Below are positions 1 through 9,929 of a DNA stretch of 41,076 bases, piece after piece (the first letter of the stretch is position 1; every line of letters begins with the position of its first letter). A model generated the notes under the pieces. The model made no database searches and was not told the DNA's origin. It saw nothing but the letters and a program-made list of their open reading frames with translations. A program made the translations under genes and the position numbers. The stretch spans positions 1 through 41,076 of the forward strand of contig DQME01000191.1 of the NCBI GenBank assembly GCA_015659815.1, in the 5' to 3' direction. This stretch comes from Gammaproteobacteria bacterium (GTDB lineage Bacteria > Pseudomonadota > Gammaproteobacteria > PS1 > Pseudothioglobaceae).

Positions 1-1728
1 ACTCTTTAATGCTTGTAGATCTGCATATTTAACCGCCAATGAACTATCTGAACCCTGGTATCTTATATAGACTTTATCCGAACAAATAAGGTGTTTTACT
101 CTAAATCCTTGCGATTTCATTTCATCAATTCCTTGGGACCTTAGCGCTTCGAATTTATAATTTAGCGACTCTATTAGGCCGCCCTCTAGAAGAGACCCAA
201 TGGCCATATCATTGATCGTATTTGAGTCCGCAAGTCCAATACCGTATGCTGATAGTACTCCAGCGTAAGGATGAACATATATTCTTTTCATGCCTAGGCT
301 GTCTGCAACAAGGCATGCATGCTGTCCCCCAGCTCCGCCAAAACATGCAAGAGTGTATTCACTGACATCATACCCTCGCTGTACAGATATCTTTTTTATT
401 GCATTTGCCATACTTTCAATAGCAACATAAAGAAATCCTTCGGCAACCTCTATAGCTGAAACCGTGTTATTAGTCGTGTTGGAAATTTTCTTAGCAAGAA
501 TCTTAAACTTTTTCTTGACAATATCTTCATCGAGCCTTTGATTGCCGTTTGGTCCAAACACTTTTGGAAAGTATTGTGGACTTATCTTTCCCAGCATTAA
601 ATTACAGTCTGTAACTGTTAATGGGCCACCATTACGGTAGCATAAAGGGCCAGGATTTGCACCTGCTGAGTCTGGACCAACACGATAACGAGATCCATCA
701 AAACTTAGAATCGAACCTCCGCCAGCAGCGACTGTATGGATTAACATCATTGGAGAGCGCAATCTTATGCCTGCCACCTTTGTTTCTAAGGTTCGCTCAT
801 ACTCACCCCCAAAGTGGGATACATCTGTTGAAGTTCCCCCCATGTCAAACCCAATTAGTTTTTCAAATCCAGCTTTCTCGCCTGTTTTTACCATTCCAAC
901 AACGCCACCTGCAGGGCCAGACAATATAGCGTCCTTTCCTTGAAAGAAGCGTGCATCTGTTAGGCCCCCATTTGATTGCATAAACATCAATCCGCCTTTC
1001 TGGTTGGCAGTACTTCCTAGTTCACGTTGAACCTGACTAACATAGCGTCGCAATATTGGTGATAAATACGCATCAACAACCGTAGTGTCGCCTCTGTATA
1101 CTATTTTTATTAGTGGGCTGACATTGTGACTAACTGATATCTGTTTAAATCCAATACTCTCTGCTATCTGTTTTAACTGGTTTTCGTGCTCATGAAAACG
1201 ATAACCATGTAAGAGTACGATAGCTATTGAACGATAGCCCTCATCGAAAGCTTTTTTAAACTGTATCTTTGAGCTATTTTTATCTAATTCTTTTATTATA
1301 TTGCCGTTACAATCTACCCTCTCATCAATCTCAACAATGTCACTATAAAGCATGTCTGGAAGCTCTATATCAAGTACAAATAGTTTAGGCCTTTCCTGGT
1401 AGCCTATACGCAAACAGTCCCCAAACCCTTGCGTTATTGCTAAAAGTGTTTTTTCGCCTTGTCTCTCCAATAGGGCATTTGTAGCAACCGTTGTACCCAT
1501 CTTAACTGCATCAATTTTAGCCATTGGAATGCTCTCATTAGGTTCCAATGACAGTAGGCTTCGTATACCCTCAATTGCCGCATCTTTGTATTGGTTTGGA
1601 TTTTCCGATAAAAGTTTACAAGACGAAATCCTGCCACTCGGATCTTTAGCAATAAGGTCGGTGAAGGTGCCTCCACGATCAATCCAAAATTCCCACCCCT
1701 CTTTAAATTGCTTCGTATTTGAGTTCAC
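1..1728 (-). CDS. 5-oxoprolinase / hydantoinase-A family protein (3' end outside window)
   Basis: My reverse-strand reading from GTG at 1728 gives VNSNTKQFKEGWEFWIDRGGTFTDLIAKDPSGRI...KMGTTVATNALLERQGEKTLLAITQGF...FDMGGTSTDVSHFGG...AAGGGSILSFDG...CFGGAGGQHAC, open to the window edge. The ORF track lists only out-of-frame fragments here. Confidence 0.9.
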   Translation of the reverse strand, partial: MNSNTKQFKEGWEFWIDRGGTFTDLIAKDPSGRISSCKLLSENPNQYKDAAIEGIRSLLSLEPNESIPMAKIDAVKMGTTVATNALLERQGEKTLLAITQGFGDCLRIGYQERPKLFVLDIELPDMLYSDIVEIDERVDCNGNIIKELDKNSSKIQFKKAFDEGYRSIAIVLLHGYRFHEHENQLKQIAESIGFKQISVSHNVSPLIKIVYRGDTTVVDAYLSPILRRYVSQVQRELGSTANQKGGLMFMQSNGGLTDARFFQGKDAILSGPAGGVVGMVKTGEKAGFEKLIGFDMGGTSTDVSHFGGEYERTLETKVAGIRLRSPMMLIHTVAAGGGSILSFDGSRYRVGPDSAGANPGPLCYRNGGPLTVTDCNLMLGKISPQYFPKVFGPNGNQRLDEDIVKKKFKILAKKISNTTNNTVSAIEVAEGFLYVAIESMANAIKKISVQRGYDVSEYTLACFGGAGGQHACLVADSLGMKRIYVHPYAGVLSAYGIGLADSNTINDMAIGSLLEGGLIESLNYKFEALRSQGIDEMKSQGFRVKHLICSDKVYIRYQGSDSSLAVKYADLQALKS

Positions 1729-1877
1729 TAAAGCCTTGTTATATAATTAGAAAACGTATATAAATTATATATAAATTGTATTTATAAAAACCATTAACTT
1801 TTATAATATCAATAAAAATGATTATTTCCTAGAAGGATTTAAACTGTGTATGCTCGGTGTGATGCTAATTTATTAAC

Positions 1878-2489
1878 TTAATCTGCAGTCCACTGTTCGT
1901 CAGTAAGTTGGGTGTTGTCTGAAAACAACTTAACATGAAAAGTATCTCCGCTTTTAACTATACCAACGCCCTTTGGGGTCCCTGTCATTACGATATCTCC
2001 CTCTACTAGATTCATAAATGAAGTAATTTCATTTAATACCTCTAATGGCTTGTTAATCATAAGCTCAATGTTGCCAGATTGCTTCATAGTGCCGTTTATT
2101 GATAACTGAAAAGATAAACTGTCTAAAGATTTAGGTAACAACACAAATTCACTGAAAAGAGCTGCACCATTAAATGCTTTTGCACGTTCCCAAGGCAGGC
2201 CTTTTTTTCTTAACTCTGTCTGCAATAATCGTTTAGTTAAATCCAGCCCGACCCCTACACCTATGTAATTACCTGCGCCATAGATAAAACATAGCTCTGT
2301 TTCATAATGTAACTGCTCATTATGGTGAGAACTAAGTTTACTGGTAATTGCTGAATTGGGTTTAGAAAAAATAACTACTTCGTCAGGTATTTCATTGTTA
2401 AGCTCTTCAACATGTTCAACATAATTCAAACCAATACAAACTATTTTTGATGGTGAGTAAGCCTTATTGCCTAATTTTATAGTTTTCAT
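1878..2489 (-). CDS. fumarylacetoacetate hydrolase (FAH) family protein
   Basis: KIVCIGLNYVEHVEELNNE...YETELCFIYG...VEGDIVMTGTPKGVGIVKSGD, FAHD1/YcgM-like motifs. Confidence 0.88.
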   Translation of the reverse strand: MKTIKLGNKAYSPSKIVCIGLNYVEHVEELNNEIPDEVVIFSKPNSAITSKLSSHHNEQLHYETELCFIYGAGNYIGVGVGLDLTKRLLQTELRKKGLPWERAKAFNGAALFSEFVLLPKSLDSLSFQLSINGTMKQSGNIELMINKPLEVLNEITSFMNLVEGDIVMTGTPKGVGIVKSGDTFHVKLFSDNTQLTDEQWTAD

Positions 2490-2562
2490 ATTTATCAGAA
2501 TAATCTTACAAAATTATGGTCTATATTATGTGCATTTTTATCGCTATATAGAGAAAGATTAG

Positions 2563-2727
2563 TTATGAAGTGGGCTTGCTGAAATGTCTTTTTAAAATAC
2601 CCTTGTCTTCCAACCTTTGTTCATATTCTGCAATATTCTTAACAAGTTTTTTATCATAAAAATATATTGCCAATAAACATACAACTAGGAATAGTAACAC
2701 AAGTATAAGTAACGTTGTTTCGGTCAT
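2563..2727 (-). CDS. small single-TM protein, 54 aa, translationally coupled to upstream SbmA-like gene
   Basis: Reverse-strand ATG at 2727 overlaps the TGA of the 2724..3758 gene (ATGA); reads MTETTLLILVLLFLVVCLLAIYFYDKKLVKNIAEYEQRLEDKGILKRHFSKPTS*. Absent from the supplied ORF track. Confidence 0.6.
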   Translation of the reverse strand: MTETTLLILVLLFLVVCLLAIYFYDKKLVKNIAEYEQRLEDKGILKRHFSKPTS

Positions 2728-3758
2728 TTTGCCTCCAAATGTTTAGCTAGGTTTGCCTCAAATTCATGTAGCCTTTTCCAGATTGATCTCAATTCAGTTA
2801 TCGTTGTCCAGTTATGCAGAAATAGTGCAAACCCATCATGTACTTTACTAAATGCGTTCGATACTTGCACTAATACACCTAGTGTTATTACGCCAGTAAA
2901 CAAGCCCGGACCCATGATAAGGTAGGGCGCAATAATCATGAATTGATCATAGAATGTCACCCAGCAATCAAAGTAACCATAATGCAGGTATAAGCGCTGG
3001 TTATTAAATCTTATACCTAAGAATAGCTCTGATAATGTGTCTGACTGTGCATAGTTAGCCTTGTCGTCCTCACCCAACACTAAATCTTTTCTGAACGCTG
3101 CTTCTACTCGCTGATTGTTGTACTCTAATCCGGGCAATTTCCACCCAACAAACCAAGACAGAACCAGCCCTCCCAATGAAATTAACAGAGTTAACCAGAC
3201 AAGAGAGCCCTCAATATCTCTTATTATAGGAATGTCTACTTTGTCACTGAAGCCATATAAGATTGGAATGAACGCAATTAAAGTCATGATTGAACGTATG
3301 ACCTGTAATCCCAGCGACTCGATTAATCTTGACCATCGATTACAATCCTCCTGTATTCTTTGACTTGCGCCCTCTATCTCTTGATCAACTGCTTGCCATT
3401 TAGGTATATAGTTAAATGTGATCGCCTCTCTCCACCTCAAGCCGTAAATCCTGGTAAACCATCCAGTAAAAATAGCCAAAGCAATATAAGGGAATGCTAT
3501 TACTGCAAATGAGGGTGTGCCTTCAAATCCTGTTAGGACATACTGCAATGAAACCAACTGGTCATATAATTGTGAAATTCCTTCTTGTGGCTTATCTACA
3601 TAGTCTGTTGCGTTTTGAAGGAGGTCATAAAACTTACCATACCATTCATTGATTGCAACCGTCATTTGAACTTGCATCCAAAGAGAGACAATCAGAGCTA
3701 ATGCTCCGCCATATGCCCATAAGGCCCATTCTTTGGATTTATAAAATGCTTCAATCAT
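2724..3758 (-). CDS. SbmA/BacA-like family membrane transporter
   Basis: MIEAFYKSKEWALWAYGGALALIVSLWMQVQMTVAINEWYGKFYDLLQ...GLRWREAITFNYIPKW...EGASQRIQEDCNRW...; SbmA/BacA architecture. Confidence 0.85.
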   Translation of the reverse strand: MIEAFYKSKEWALWAYGGALALIVSLWMQVQMTVAINEWYGKFYDLLQNATDYVDKPQEGISQLYDQLVSLQYVLTGFEGTPSFAVIAFPYIALAIFTGWFTRIYGLRWREAITFNYIPKWQAVDQEIEGASQRIQEDCNRWSRLIESLGLQVIRSIMTLIAFIPILYGFSDKVDIPIIRDIEGSLVWLTLLISLGGLVLSWFVGWKLPGLEYNNQRVEAAFRKDLVLGEDDKANYAQSDTLSELFLGIRFNNQRLYLHYGYFDCWVTFYDQFMIIAPYLIMGPGLFTGVITLGVLVQVSNAFSKVHDGFALFLHNWTTITELRSIWKRLHEFEANLAKHLEAK

Positions 3759-3844
3759 AACTTTATTTGGTTATTTTGGTTTGGCTCGTTTAAATACTTT
3801 AATAATATTAAGGTATTTTGTTTTTTTAGATATATTAAATACCC

Positions 3845-5047
3845 TTAGAACTTTATACCCTCTATTTCAGCTATAGTATGTATATCTTTATCTCCACGGC
3901 CAGAAAGGTTAATAATAATATGTTTATCTTTGGGTAACTTTTTTGCCAGCTTGACACCATATGCGACGGCGTGTGCAGACTCTAAGGCTGGGAGTATGCC
4001 CTCAATTTTAGTAAGTAAATGAAATGCCTCTATAGCCTCATCATCAGTAATTGAAACATACTTAGCTCTCCCAGTATCTTTTAGGTATGCATGTTCCGGA
4101 CCAACCCCTGGATAGTCCAAACCAGCTGATACTGAGTGGCCCTCAATTATTTGGCCATTCTCGTCTTCCATTAAGTAGGTTCTATTGCCGTGCAAAACTC
4201 CAACACTACCGGCACACAAAGGCGCTGCATGGGCAGTAGGGCCTTTTTCTATTCCGTAGCCAGCAGCCTCTACACCGAAAATTGAAACTGATTTATCATC
4301 AATAAAGTTATAGAACAGCCCAATGGCATTTGAACCTCCACCAACGCACGCAACCAAAGCGTCTGGCAATCCTCCGACTTGTTTGTCAAACTGCTCTTTG
4401 GCTTCCTTGCCAATAATGCTTTGGAAATCTCTCACCATCATTGGGTAAGGATGTGGGCCAGCAACTGTACCGATAATATAGAATGTATCGTCTATGTTTG
4501 TTACCCAGTCACGCATTGCCTCGTTTAATGCGTCTTTTAATGTTCTTGATCCAGACGACACTGGTACAACTTTTGCGCCAAGTAGCTTCATTCTAAACAC
4601 ATTTAGGGATTGGCGAGCTACATCAACTTCACCCATATATACAACACACTCCAGCCCTAATCTTGCAGCCACTGTTGCAGTTGCCACTCCATGCTGTCCT
4701 GCACCTGTCTCAGCAATAATACGAGTTTTCCCCATGCGCTGTGCCAATAAAGCCTGGCCAATTGTATTGTTAACTTTGTGTGCGCCAGTATGATTCAAGT
4801 CTTCGCGCTTAAGATGTATTTGGGCACCGCCTAATTTATTACTCAGGTTTTGTGCGTGGTATAAAGGTGTAGTACGGCCAACATAGTGCTTTAAGTCATG
4901 TTCAAACTCAGCATTAAATTCTTCATCATCTTTATATTTCTCGTAAGCTTGCTGCAACTCTGTAACAGCAGTCATCAAAGTTTCAGCTATGAATACACCG
5001 CCATATTGTTCGAAATGTCCTTTGTCGTCTGGAAGAGAGTAGCTCAT
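3845..5047 (-). CDS. trpB: tryptophan synthase beta subunit
   Basis: [27 protein letters not shown]-lysine motif; [10 protein letters not shown]; full length 400 aa. Confidence 0.98.
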   Translation of the reverse strand: MSYSLPDDKGHFEQYGGVFIAETLMTAVTELQQAYEKYKDDEEFNAEFEHDLKHYVGRTTPLYHAQNLSNKLGGAQIHLKREDLNHTGAHKVNNTIGQALLAQRMGKTRIIAETGAGQHGVATATVAARLGLECVVYMGEVDVARQSLNVFRMKLLGAKVVPVSSGSRTLKDALNEAMRDWVTNIDDTFYIIGTVAGPHPYPMMVRDFQSIIGKEAKEQFDKQVGGLPDALVACVGGGSNAIGLFYNFIDDKSVSIFGVEAAGYGIEKGPTAHAAPLCAGSVGVLHGNRTYLMEDENGQIIEGHSVSAGLDYPGVGPEHAYLKDTGRAKYVSITDDEAIEAFHLLTKIEGILPALESAHAVAYGVKLAKKLPKDKHIIINLSGRGDKDIHTIAEIEGIKF

Positions 5048-5652
5048 TGTCGCACCTGATGAATGAATTGTTTTATTTTATCAATATCTTTTATCCCTTT
5101 TGAACTTTCAACGCCACTTGAAACGTCAACTGCATACGGGTTCACCTGCATAATTGCTTCTAAAACTGTTATATGGCTTAGGCCTCCAGCAAGAATAATT
5201 GGTAGGTCTATATCTACATTGGCAAGAGACCAATCAAAGCTCTCTCCTGTACCTCCATAGGCATTCTCATTGAATGCATCCAACAATATGCCGCTTGCTT
5301 TAGAGTATTCTGTTGCTTTTTTTATAATATCTGTATGCTTGTTAACACGTAAAGCTTTAATATAGGGCATACCATATTGCTCACAATCACCAGGACTTTC
5401 ATTGCCATGAAACTGCAGCGTATCAAGCGGCACTTCGCACAAAACCTCGTCAATGAAGTCTGGTTCAGAGTTAACGAACAATCCAACACGATTAACGAAA
5501 GGAGGCAAAGAATTGACAATGTTGACAGCAGTCTCAACTTCGACATTGCGAGGGGATTTATCGAAAAAAACTAAACCAATAGCATCAATACCAAGTAATG
5601 CTGCCTGTCTAGCATTTTCTGCTTGAGTAAAACCACATACTTTTATTTTCAT
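5044..5652 (-). CDS. trpF: phosphoribosylanthranilate isomerase
   Basis: [35 protein letters not shown]...LDAF...GGTGESFDW...LAGGL...VDVSSGVE; 4-nt overlap with trpB. Confidence 0.97.
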   Translation of the reverse strand: MKIKVCGFTQAENARQAALLGIDAIGLVFFDKSPRNVEVETAVNIVNSLPPFVNRVGLFVNSEPDFIDEVLCEVPLDTLQFHGNESPGDCEQYGMPYIKALRVNKHTDIIKKATEYSKASGILLDAFNENAYGGTGESFDWSLANVDIDLPIILAGGLSHITVLEAIMQVNPYAVDVSSGVESSKGIKDIDKIKQFIHQVRQ

Positions 5653-5658
5653 TATTAT

Positions 5659-6387
5659 TTAATGCCTTGTCTCGTCTATAGCTTCACTAGCAACCTGCGC
5701 TCTAATTTTATCTTGGTCAACCCACCACTCATTTTCAGTTAACAGGTCCAGTGCGCCTGATAATTTCTTTAAAAAGACTTCTGGCTTATCTAGCTCAAGC
5801 GTCTTGCGCCAAAGGTCAAATGAAGATTGGTCACTTATAAGAGAATGCTTATCCGCTACACTTGTTAACATTTGTAGTGAAAAAAAGGTTAGGTCGTCAT
5901 CCTTGCCACAGCGGACTGATGTTATGTAGTGGGCTACTGCAGCAGCCACTGCCCTCGTATCTGCCCCCTCTGGTGACTCGTCTATCAAGTGTTGTATCAT
6001 AGCAACTGTAATTTCTGGGTCTATTGGAAAGATTACGCCCAGCCAGATAGCGTGAGCTAATGCTTTCAATGATTCTGGTCCCTCGGATAAGTACATAACA
6101 TCACAAGACTCAACAGCCAACTCCCATAGTTCTGCATCGTGTGCTAAATTAAACGCTTCAGAAGCCTTGGACCATGCGTCAGAACCTTTGTAACGTTCGA
6201 CCTGTATTCTCCCAATCTCGAGTAACACTTTTATACGTTCTTCTACAGGGGAGGTTTTATCTTGACCTAAAAGTTTTCCTTCAAAATACTCTAGTCTGGC
6301 CTTCAACTGTTCTTCATTCGCATACACGTCTTCAGAATCATCCCCATCAAAAACATCTTGCCCTTTGTTTAAATATTTAAATCCCAT
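5659..6387 (-). CDS. uncharacterised alpha-helical protein (possible TPR-like), 242 aa
   Basis: Long ORF, 7 nt upstream of trpF; MGFKYLNKGQDVFDGDDSEDVYANEEQLKARLEYFEGKLLG...; helix-rich LLEIGRIQVERYKGSDAWSKASEAFNLAHDAELWELAVESCDVMYL; family not recognised. Confidence 0.8.
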   Translation of the reverse strand: MGFKYLNKGQDVFDGDDSEDVYANEEQLKARLEYFEGKLLGQDKTSPVEERIKVLLEIGRIQVERYKGSDAWSKASEAFNLAHDAELWELAVESCDVMYLSEGPESLKALAHAIWLGVIFPIDPEITVAMIQHLIDESPEGADTRAVAAAVAHYITSVRCGKDDDLTFFSLQMLTSVADKHSLISDQSSFDLWRKTLELDKPEVFLKKLSGALDLLTENEWWVDQDKIRAQVASEAIDETRH

Positions 6388-6403
6388 AATATTAAATTAA
6401 TAA

Positions 6404-6565
6404 TTAATAAAAGGCAGCCTCTAGCCTGTCTTCCCAATTTTCAGGTGTGTCTCCATAGTCAGGCTTTACGTCCATCCTAAAGAAACGCTCTGATCCTGTC
6501 TTAGCGATTGACTTTATAACTAAAACCAAATCTTCGAATGATTCTATATCGGTATATGAAATCAT
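6404..6565 (-). CDS. uncharacterised small protein, ~53 aa (ORF opens at 6586; likelier start at Met8, 6565)
   Basis: MISYTDIESFEDLVLVIKSIAKTGSERFFRMDVKPDYGDTPENWEDRLEAAFY; soluble-protein composition; immediately upstream of 5659..6387, same strand. Confidence 0.6.
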   Translation of the reverse strand: MISYTDIESFEDLVLVIKSIAKTGSERFFRMDVKPDYGDTPENWEDRLEAAFY

Positions 6566-6669
6566 AACTTCGCTTAACAATAACATTTAGACAGCCAAAG
6601 TACAAATGATTAGTATTTTACACTGGGGGCGTATAAATTGTTTCAGATCAGGCTAAAAGTATAAGGTTA

Positions 6670-9006
6670 CTAGCTCTTATTAGAGGCTTTAGTTTTTTTT
6701 CGTTTTGAAGCTTTGGCTTTGATTTTGCCTGAAATAGCCTTCTTGCACTCTTCAATAGTTAAATCGTCTGGCTGCTTGTCGCCAAAAAATTTCTTAATTG
6801 TGATATTTTTTTGCCCTTTCCCGCGCTTTTTACCATTCCATATGTAGGGACCAAAACGCCCATTTAGTACTTGAATATCTGAACCCTCAAACGTTTTAAT
6901 TGTACGCTCGGCATCAAACTTTTCTTTCGCTTCAATAAGTAATAGCGCCACCTCTATGGTTACCTCTTCAGGTGTATGCTCTTTTAGAGAAACATATTTA
7001 TTACCGTACTGAATATAAGGCCCAAATCTGCCATAGTTAGCCTTTACTTTCTGACCATCAAGAGTTTCTCCAATATGTCGAGGCATATTAAAAAGCTCTA
7101 GTGCATCTTCTAGTGTTATGCTTTCAATGTCTTGGCCGGAACGAAGTGAAGCAAAAACAGGCTTCTCTTCATCATCCTGAGTTCCAATCTGAGCAAACGC
7201 ACCATAGCGCCCAAAACGCACGCTTACAGGTTTGCCTGTCTTTGTATCATCGCCCAGAATGCGCTTGCCATGAGTTTCGTCTCTAGATATTTCTTTAGCT
7301 AGTTCTATCTGCTCATGAAAGGGGTGATAAAAATCCTTAACTACACTTTGCCAAGCAACGTTCTCAGTGGCAATCTTATCAAAACTCATTTCTAAATTTG
7401 CTGTGAATTCATAGTCAACTATGTTGTTAAAGTTCTTTACTAAAAAGTCATTCAGCATGTACGCTACGTTTGTTGGAAATAATTTATTTTTCTCCGCACC
7501 TGTATTTTCAGTTGCTACTGACTCAACTACCTTATTGTCAATAATTTCTAATAACTTGTATTTACGCTCACGTCCGTCTCTTGTCTCTTTAGATATGTAG
7601 TTTCTATCTTGTACAGTAGTCACCATACTCGCAAAAGTTGAGGGCCTGCCAATACCCATTTGTTCAATCTGTTTTACTAAAGATGCCTCTGAATATCGAG
7701 ACTTTGGCCGTGAAAAACTTTCCCTAGAGGAGCAGCTAGATAGCTCCAATCGATCTCCTGAACTTAGCTTTGGTAGTAGCTTGTCGTCAGTAGACATATA
7801 GTCATACACACCTAGAAACCCAGGAAATAATAAAACCTCGCCACTAGCAACAAAAGATTCTTCTCGGTTCGAAATGTTTGTATAAATTTTAGTTTTTTGT
7901 AGCTTTGCATCACTCATTTGTGAAGCTAGTGTGCGCTTATATATAAGTGAGTATAGTTTAGATGATTGCTCATCAAGCCCAAAAATGTTTGGCTTAGTTA
8001 GGTCGGTAGGACGAATAGCTTCATGGGCCTCTTGGGCGCTAGCGTTCTTGGTTTTGTAACGCCTAAGATTGTGATAGTCTAGGCCAAATTGTTCAATAAT
8101 TTGTGTCCTGGCTTCATCAATAGCTATCTCAGAAAGGTTAAATGAATCTGTCCTCATATAGGTTATTGCGCCATCTCTATACAGATGTTGGGCTATGGAC
8201 ATGGTCTGTTTAACTGAAAACCCTAACTTTTGAGAGGCCTCTTGTTGCAGCGTTGAAGTGATAAAAGGTGGCTTTGGTGATCGCTTAGAAGGCTTTTCAT
8301 CAATATTAGAAACTGTTAGTTCGGCACCAATTAGTGCATCTAAAAACTCTGAAGCCTCAAAGTTGGTGCTAAATTCTTTATCTAGTTGTACATTAATAAT
8401 TTCTTCAAAGTTATTTACTAATTCTGCTTTAACTTTGAATGAGCATTTAGGAACGTGCTTAGTTATTTCCCTCTCTCTTTCAACAACTAGCCTCACTACT
8501 GGAGACTGAACCCTTCCAGCCGAACGGGCACCTGATATCTTGCGCCAAAGTACCGGTGAAATCTCAAAACCAACTAGCCTGTCAATAATTCTACGCGCCT
8601 GTTGCGCGTCTACAAGATGTAGGTCAACAGTTCTTGGGGATGCCACTGCATCTGTTATTGCTTGCTTTGTTATCTCATTAAAAACAATTCTTGGTGTGTC
8701 AGATGGTAATTTTAGTGACTCTAGTAGGTGCCAGGCTATAGCCTCACCCTCTCGATCCTCATCAGTTGCTAGGTAGACAGTGTCTGCACTTTTGACCAGT
8801 CTTCTTAATTCAGCAACTACTTTTTTCTTGTCGTTACTTACAATATAGGTTGGTTGGAAATTGTTATCTAAATCAATGCCCATATCTTTTTTTGGCATAT
8901 CGCGAATGTGGCCAATACTTGATTTAACCGTAAAGCCTTTGCCTAAAAAGTTTTCTATTGTTTTTGCTTTTGCTGGAGACTCAACAATAACAAGGTTTGT
9001 TGACAT
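6670..9006 (-). CDS. topA: DNA topoisomerase I, no cysteine zinc-finger motif
   Basis: LVIVESPAKAKTIENFLG; TDEDREGEAIAWHL; RSAGRVQSPVVRLVVERE; YMRTDS; C-terminal repeated RFG(R/P)YGAFAQIG / YGRFGPYIQYG / NGRFGPYIWNG modules. Confidence 0.97.
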   Translation of the reverse strand: MSTNLVIVESPAKAKTIENFLGKGFTVKSSIGHIRDMPKKDMGIDLDNNFQPTYIVSNDKKKVVAELRRLVKSADTVYLATDEDREGEAIAWHLLESLKLPSDTPRIVFNEITKQAITDAVASPRTVDLHLVDAQQARRIIDRLVGFEISPVLWRKISGARSAGRVQSPVVRLVVEREREITKHVPKCSFKVKAELVNNFEEIINVQLDKEFSTNFEASEFLDALIGAELTVSNIDEKPSKRSPKPPFITSTLQQEASQKLGFSVKQTMSIAQHLYRDGAITYMRTDSFNLSEIAIDEARTQIIEQFGLDYHNLRRYKTKNASAQEAHEAIRPTDLTKPNIFGLDEQSSKLYSLIYKRTLASQMSDAKLQKTKIYTNISNREESFVASGEVLLFPGFLGVYDYMSTDDKLLPKLSSGDRLELSSCSSRESFSRPKSRYSEASLVKQIEQMGIGRPSTFASMVTTVQDRNYISKETRDGRERKYKLLEIIDNKVVESVATENTGAEKNKLFPTNVAYMLNDFLVKNFNNIVDYEFTANLEMSFDKIATENVAWQSVVKDFYHPFHEQIELAKEISRDETHGKRILGDDTKTGKPVSVRFGRYGAFAQIGTQDDEEKPVFASLRSGQDIESITLEDALELFNMPRHIGETLDGQKVKANYGRFGPYIQYGNKYVSLKEHTPEEVTIEVALLLIEAKEKFDAERTIKTFEGSDIQVLNGRFGPYIWNGKKRGKGQKNITIKKFFGDKQPDDLTIEECKKAISGKIKAKASKRKKTKASNKS

Positions 9007-9494
9007 TATTGGATGGTATGGTTGTCGTCAGAGAATACGATAGACTCGAGCCACTGGGCTGAAATCATTTCATCTGAACTATTACCTAAAACCATCATAA
9101 CTACCCACTTTAGATCATCCAAAGTAATACTGGAGTCGCCCAATGACATTACTTGATTTATGACCATTTCGCGCTGACTTGCGTCAAGTTGGCCAACGTT
9201 TTCCATGAACAATAAAAAGCCACGAGACTTTGCATCTATTTTTAATTTTTCTTCATCGCTATAAATTCTCATGCCACCATTTGTAGTGTCAAATGGCATA
9301 AATTTACCGTCCTGAAGTGTTGCAATATTTTCCAGCCAGTTTAAGGCTTTATCGATTTTAACAGTTTCAAATCCAGCCTCAGAAAGATGTGCCTTTAATG
9401 CTGTATCATCAATCTGATTTGCCGAGTCTTGCTCTGACTCTTCGAAAAGGTAATCGAACATGTAAGTTAAAACGTCTAGGATATTATTAGTCAT
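9006..9494 (-). CDS. smg: Smg family protein (DUF494)
   Basis: MTNNILDVLTYMFDYLFEE...; C-terminal DDLKWVVMMVLGN; directly upstream of topA. Confidence 0.88.
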   Translation of the reverse strand: MTNNILDVLTYMFDYLFEESEQDSANQIDDTALKAHLSEAGFETVKIDKALNWLENIATLQDGKFMPFDTTNGGMRIYSDEEKLKIDAKSRGFLLFMENVGQLDASQREMVINQVMSLGDSSITLDDLKWVVMMVLGNSSDEMISAQWLESIVFSDDNHTIQ

Positions 9495-9711
9495 AATAAA
9501 TTATTTAGTTAATATAAGGCATGGAATGTGTGTTAATCAAATCAAGCTCTTGAGTAATTACTTGGGGACATAAGGCGTATTTTTCAACCATCTAGTAAAC
9601 CATTATGAAATAGTAACGTCTGTATTTTAATAGGATTAAGGGATTTATACTTACATTTTTTAGAAAATGATTGGAAATCTATCCTAATTATCAAGGAGTA
9701 AAGGCTAAACG

Positions 9712-9813
9712 ATGAACCAAAATAACTATAAAATTTATTCATTGTGTAGCTCCTTTTTAGACAAATTAATTAGGACACAATCTTTGCTGTTGCTTTGGGT
9801 ACAGTATAACTAA
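9712..9813 (+). CDS. possible 33-aa small ORF
   Basis: ATG..TAA reading MNQNNYKIYSLCSSFLDKLIRTQSLLLLWVQYN; aaggag about 13 nt upstream (long spacing); no family signal. Confidence 0.15.
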   Translation: MNQNNYKIYSLCSSFLDKLIRTQSLLLLWVQYN

Positions 9814-9929
9814 TATTTTAATTTTGATTAATAAATAAATATTTATCTTAATAAATAATTTTGTTTATTATAAATAGCACTATTTAGAGAGCGTAATTTT
9901 AATTATAATTACCTCAAAAAGGAGTCAAT

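Noticed and set aside
1440-1750. ORF-track entries 1440..1682 (-) and 1529..1750 (+), and also 621..929 (+)
   Set aside because: They overlap the hydantoinase-A/5-oxoprolinase gene in wrong frames; the true frame runs off the window start.
3812-3843. GGTATTT...AAATACC inverted repeat after trpB
   Set aside because: Long AT-rich loop and no U-tract on the minus strand; not a convincing terminator.
4494-4793. Antisense ORFs inside trpB and other housekeeping genes (for example 3115..3363, 8258..8509, 22390..22752, 33625..34002, 37990..38316, 38539..38940)
   Set aside because: All lie opposite clearly identified genes and show no family signal; expected by-products of codon usage.
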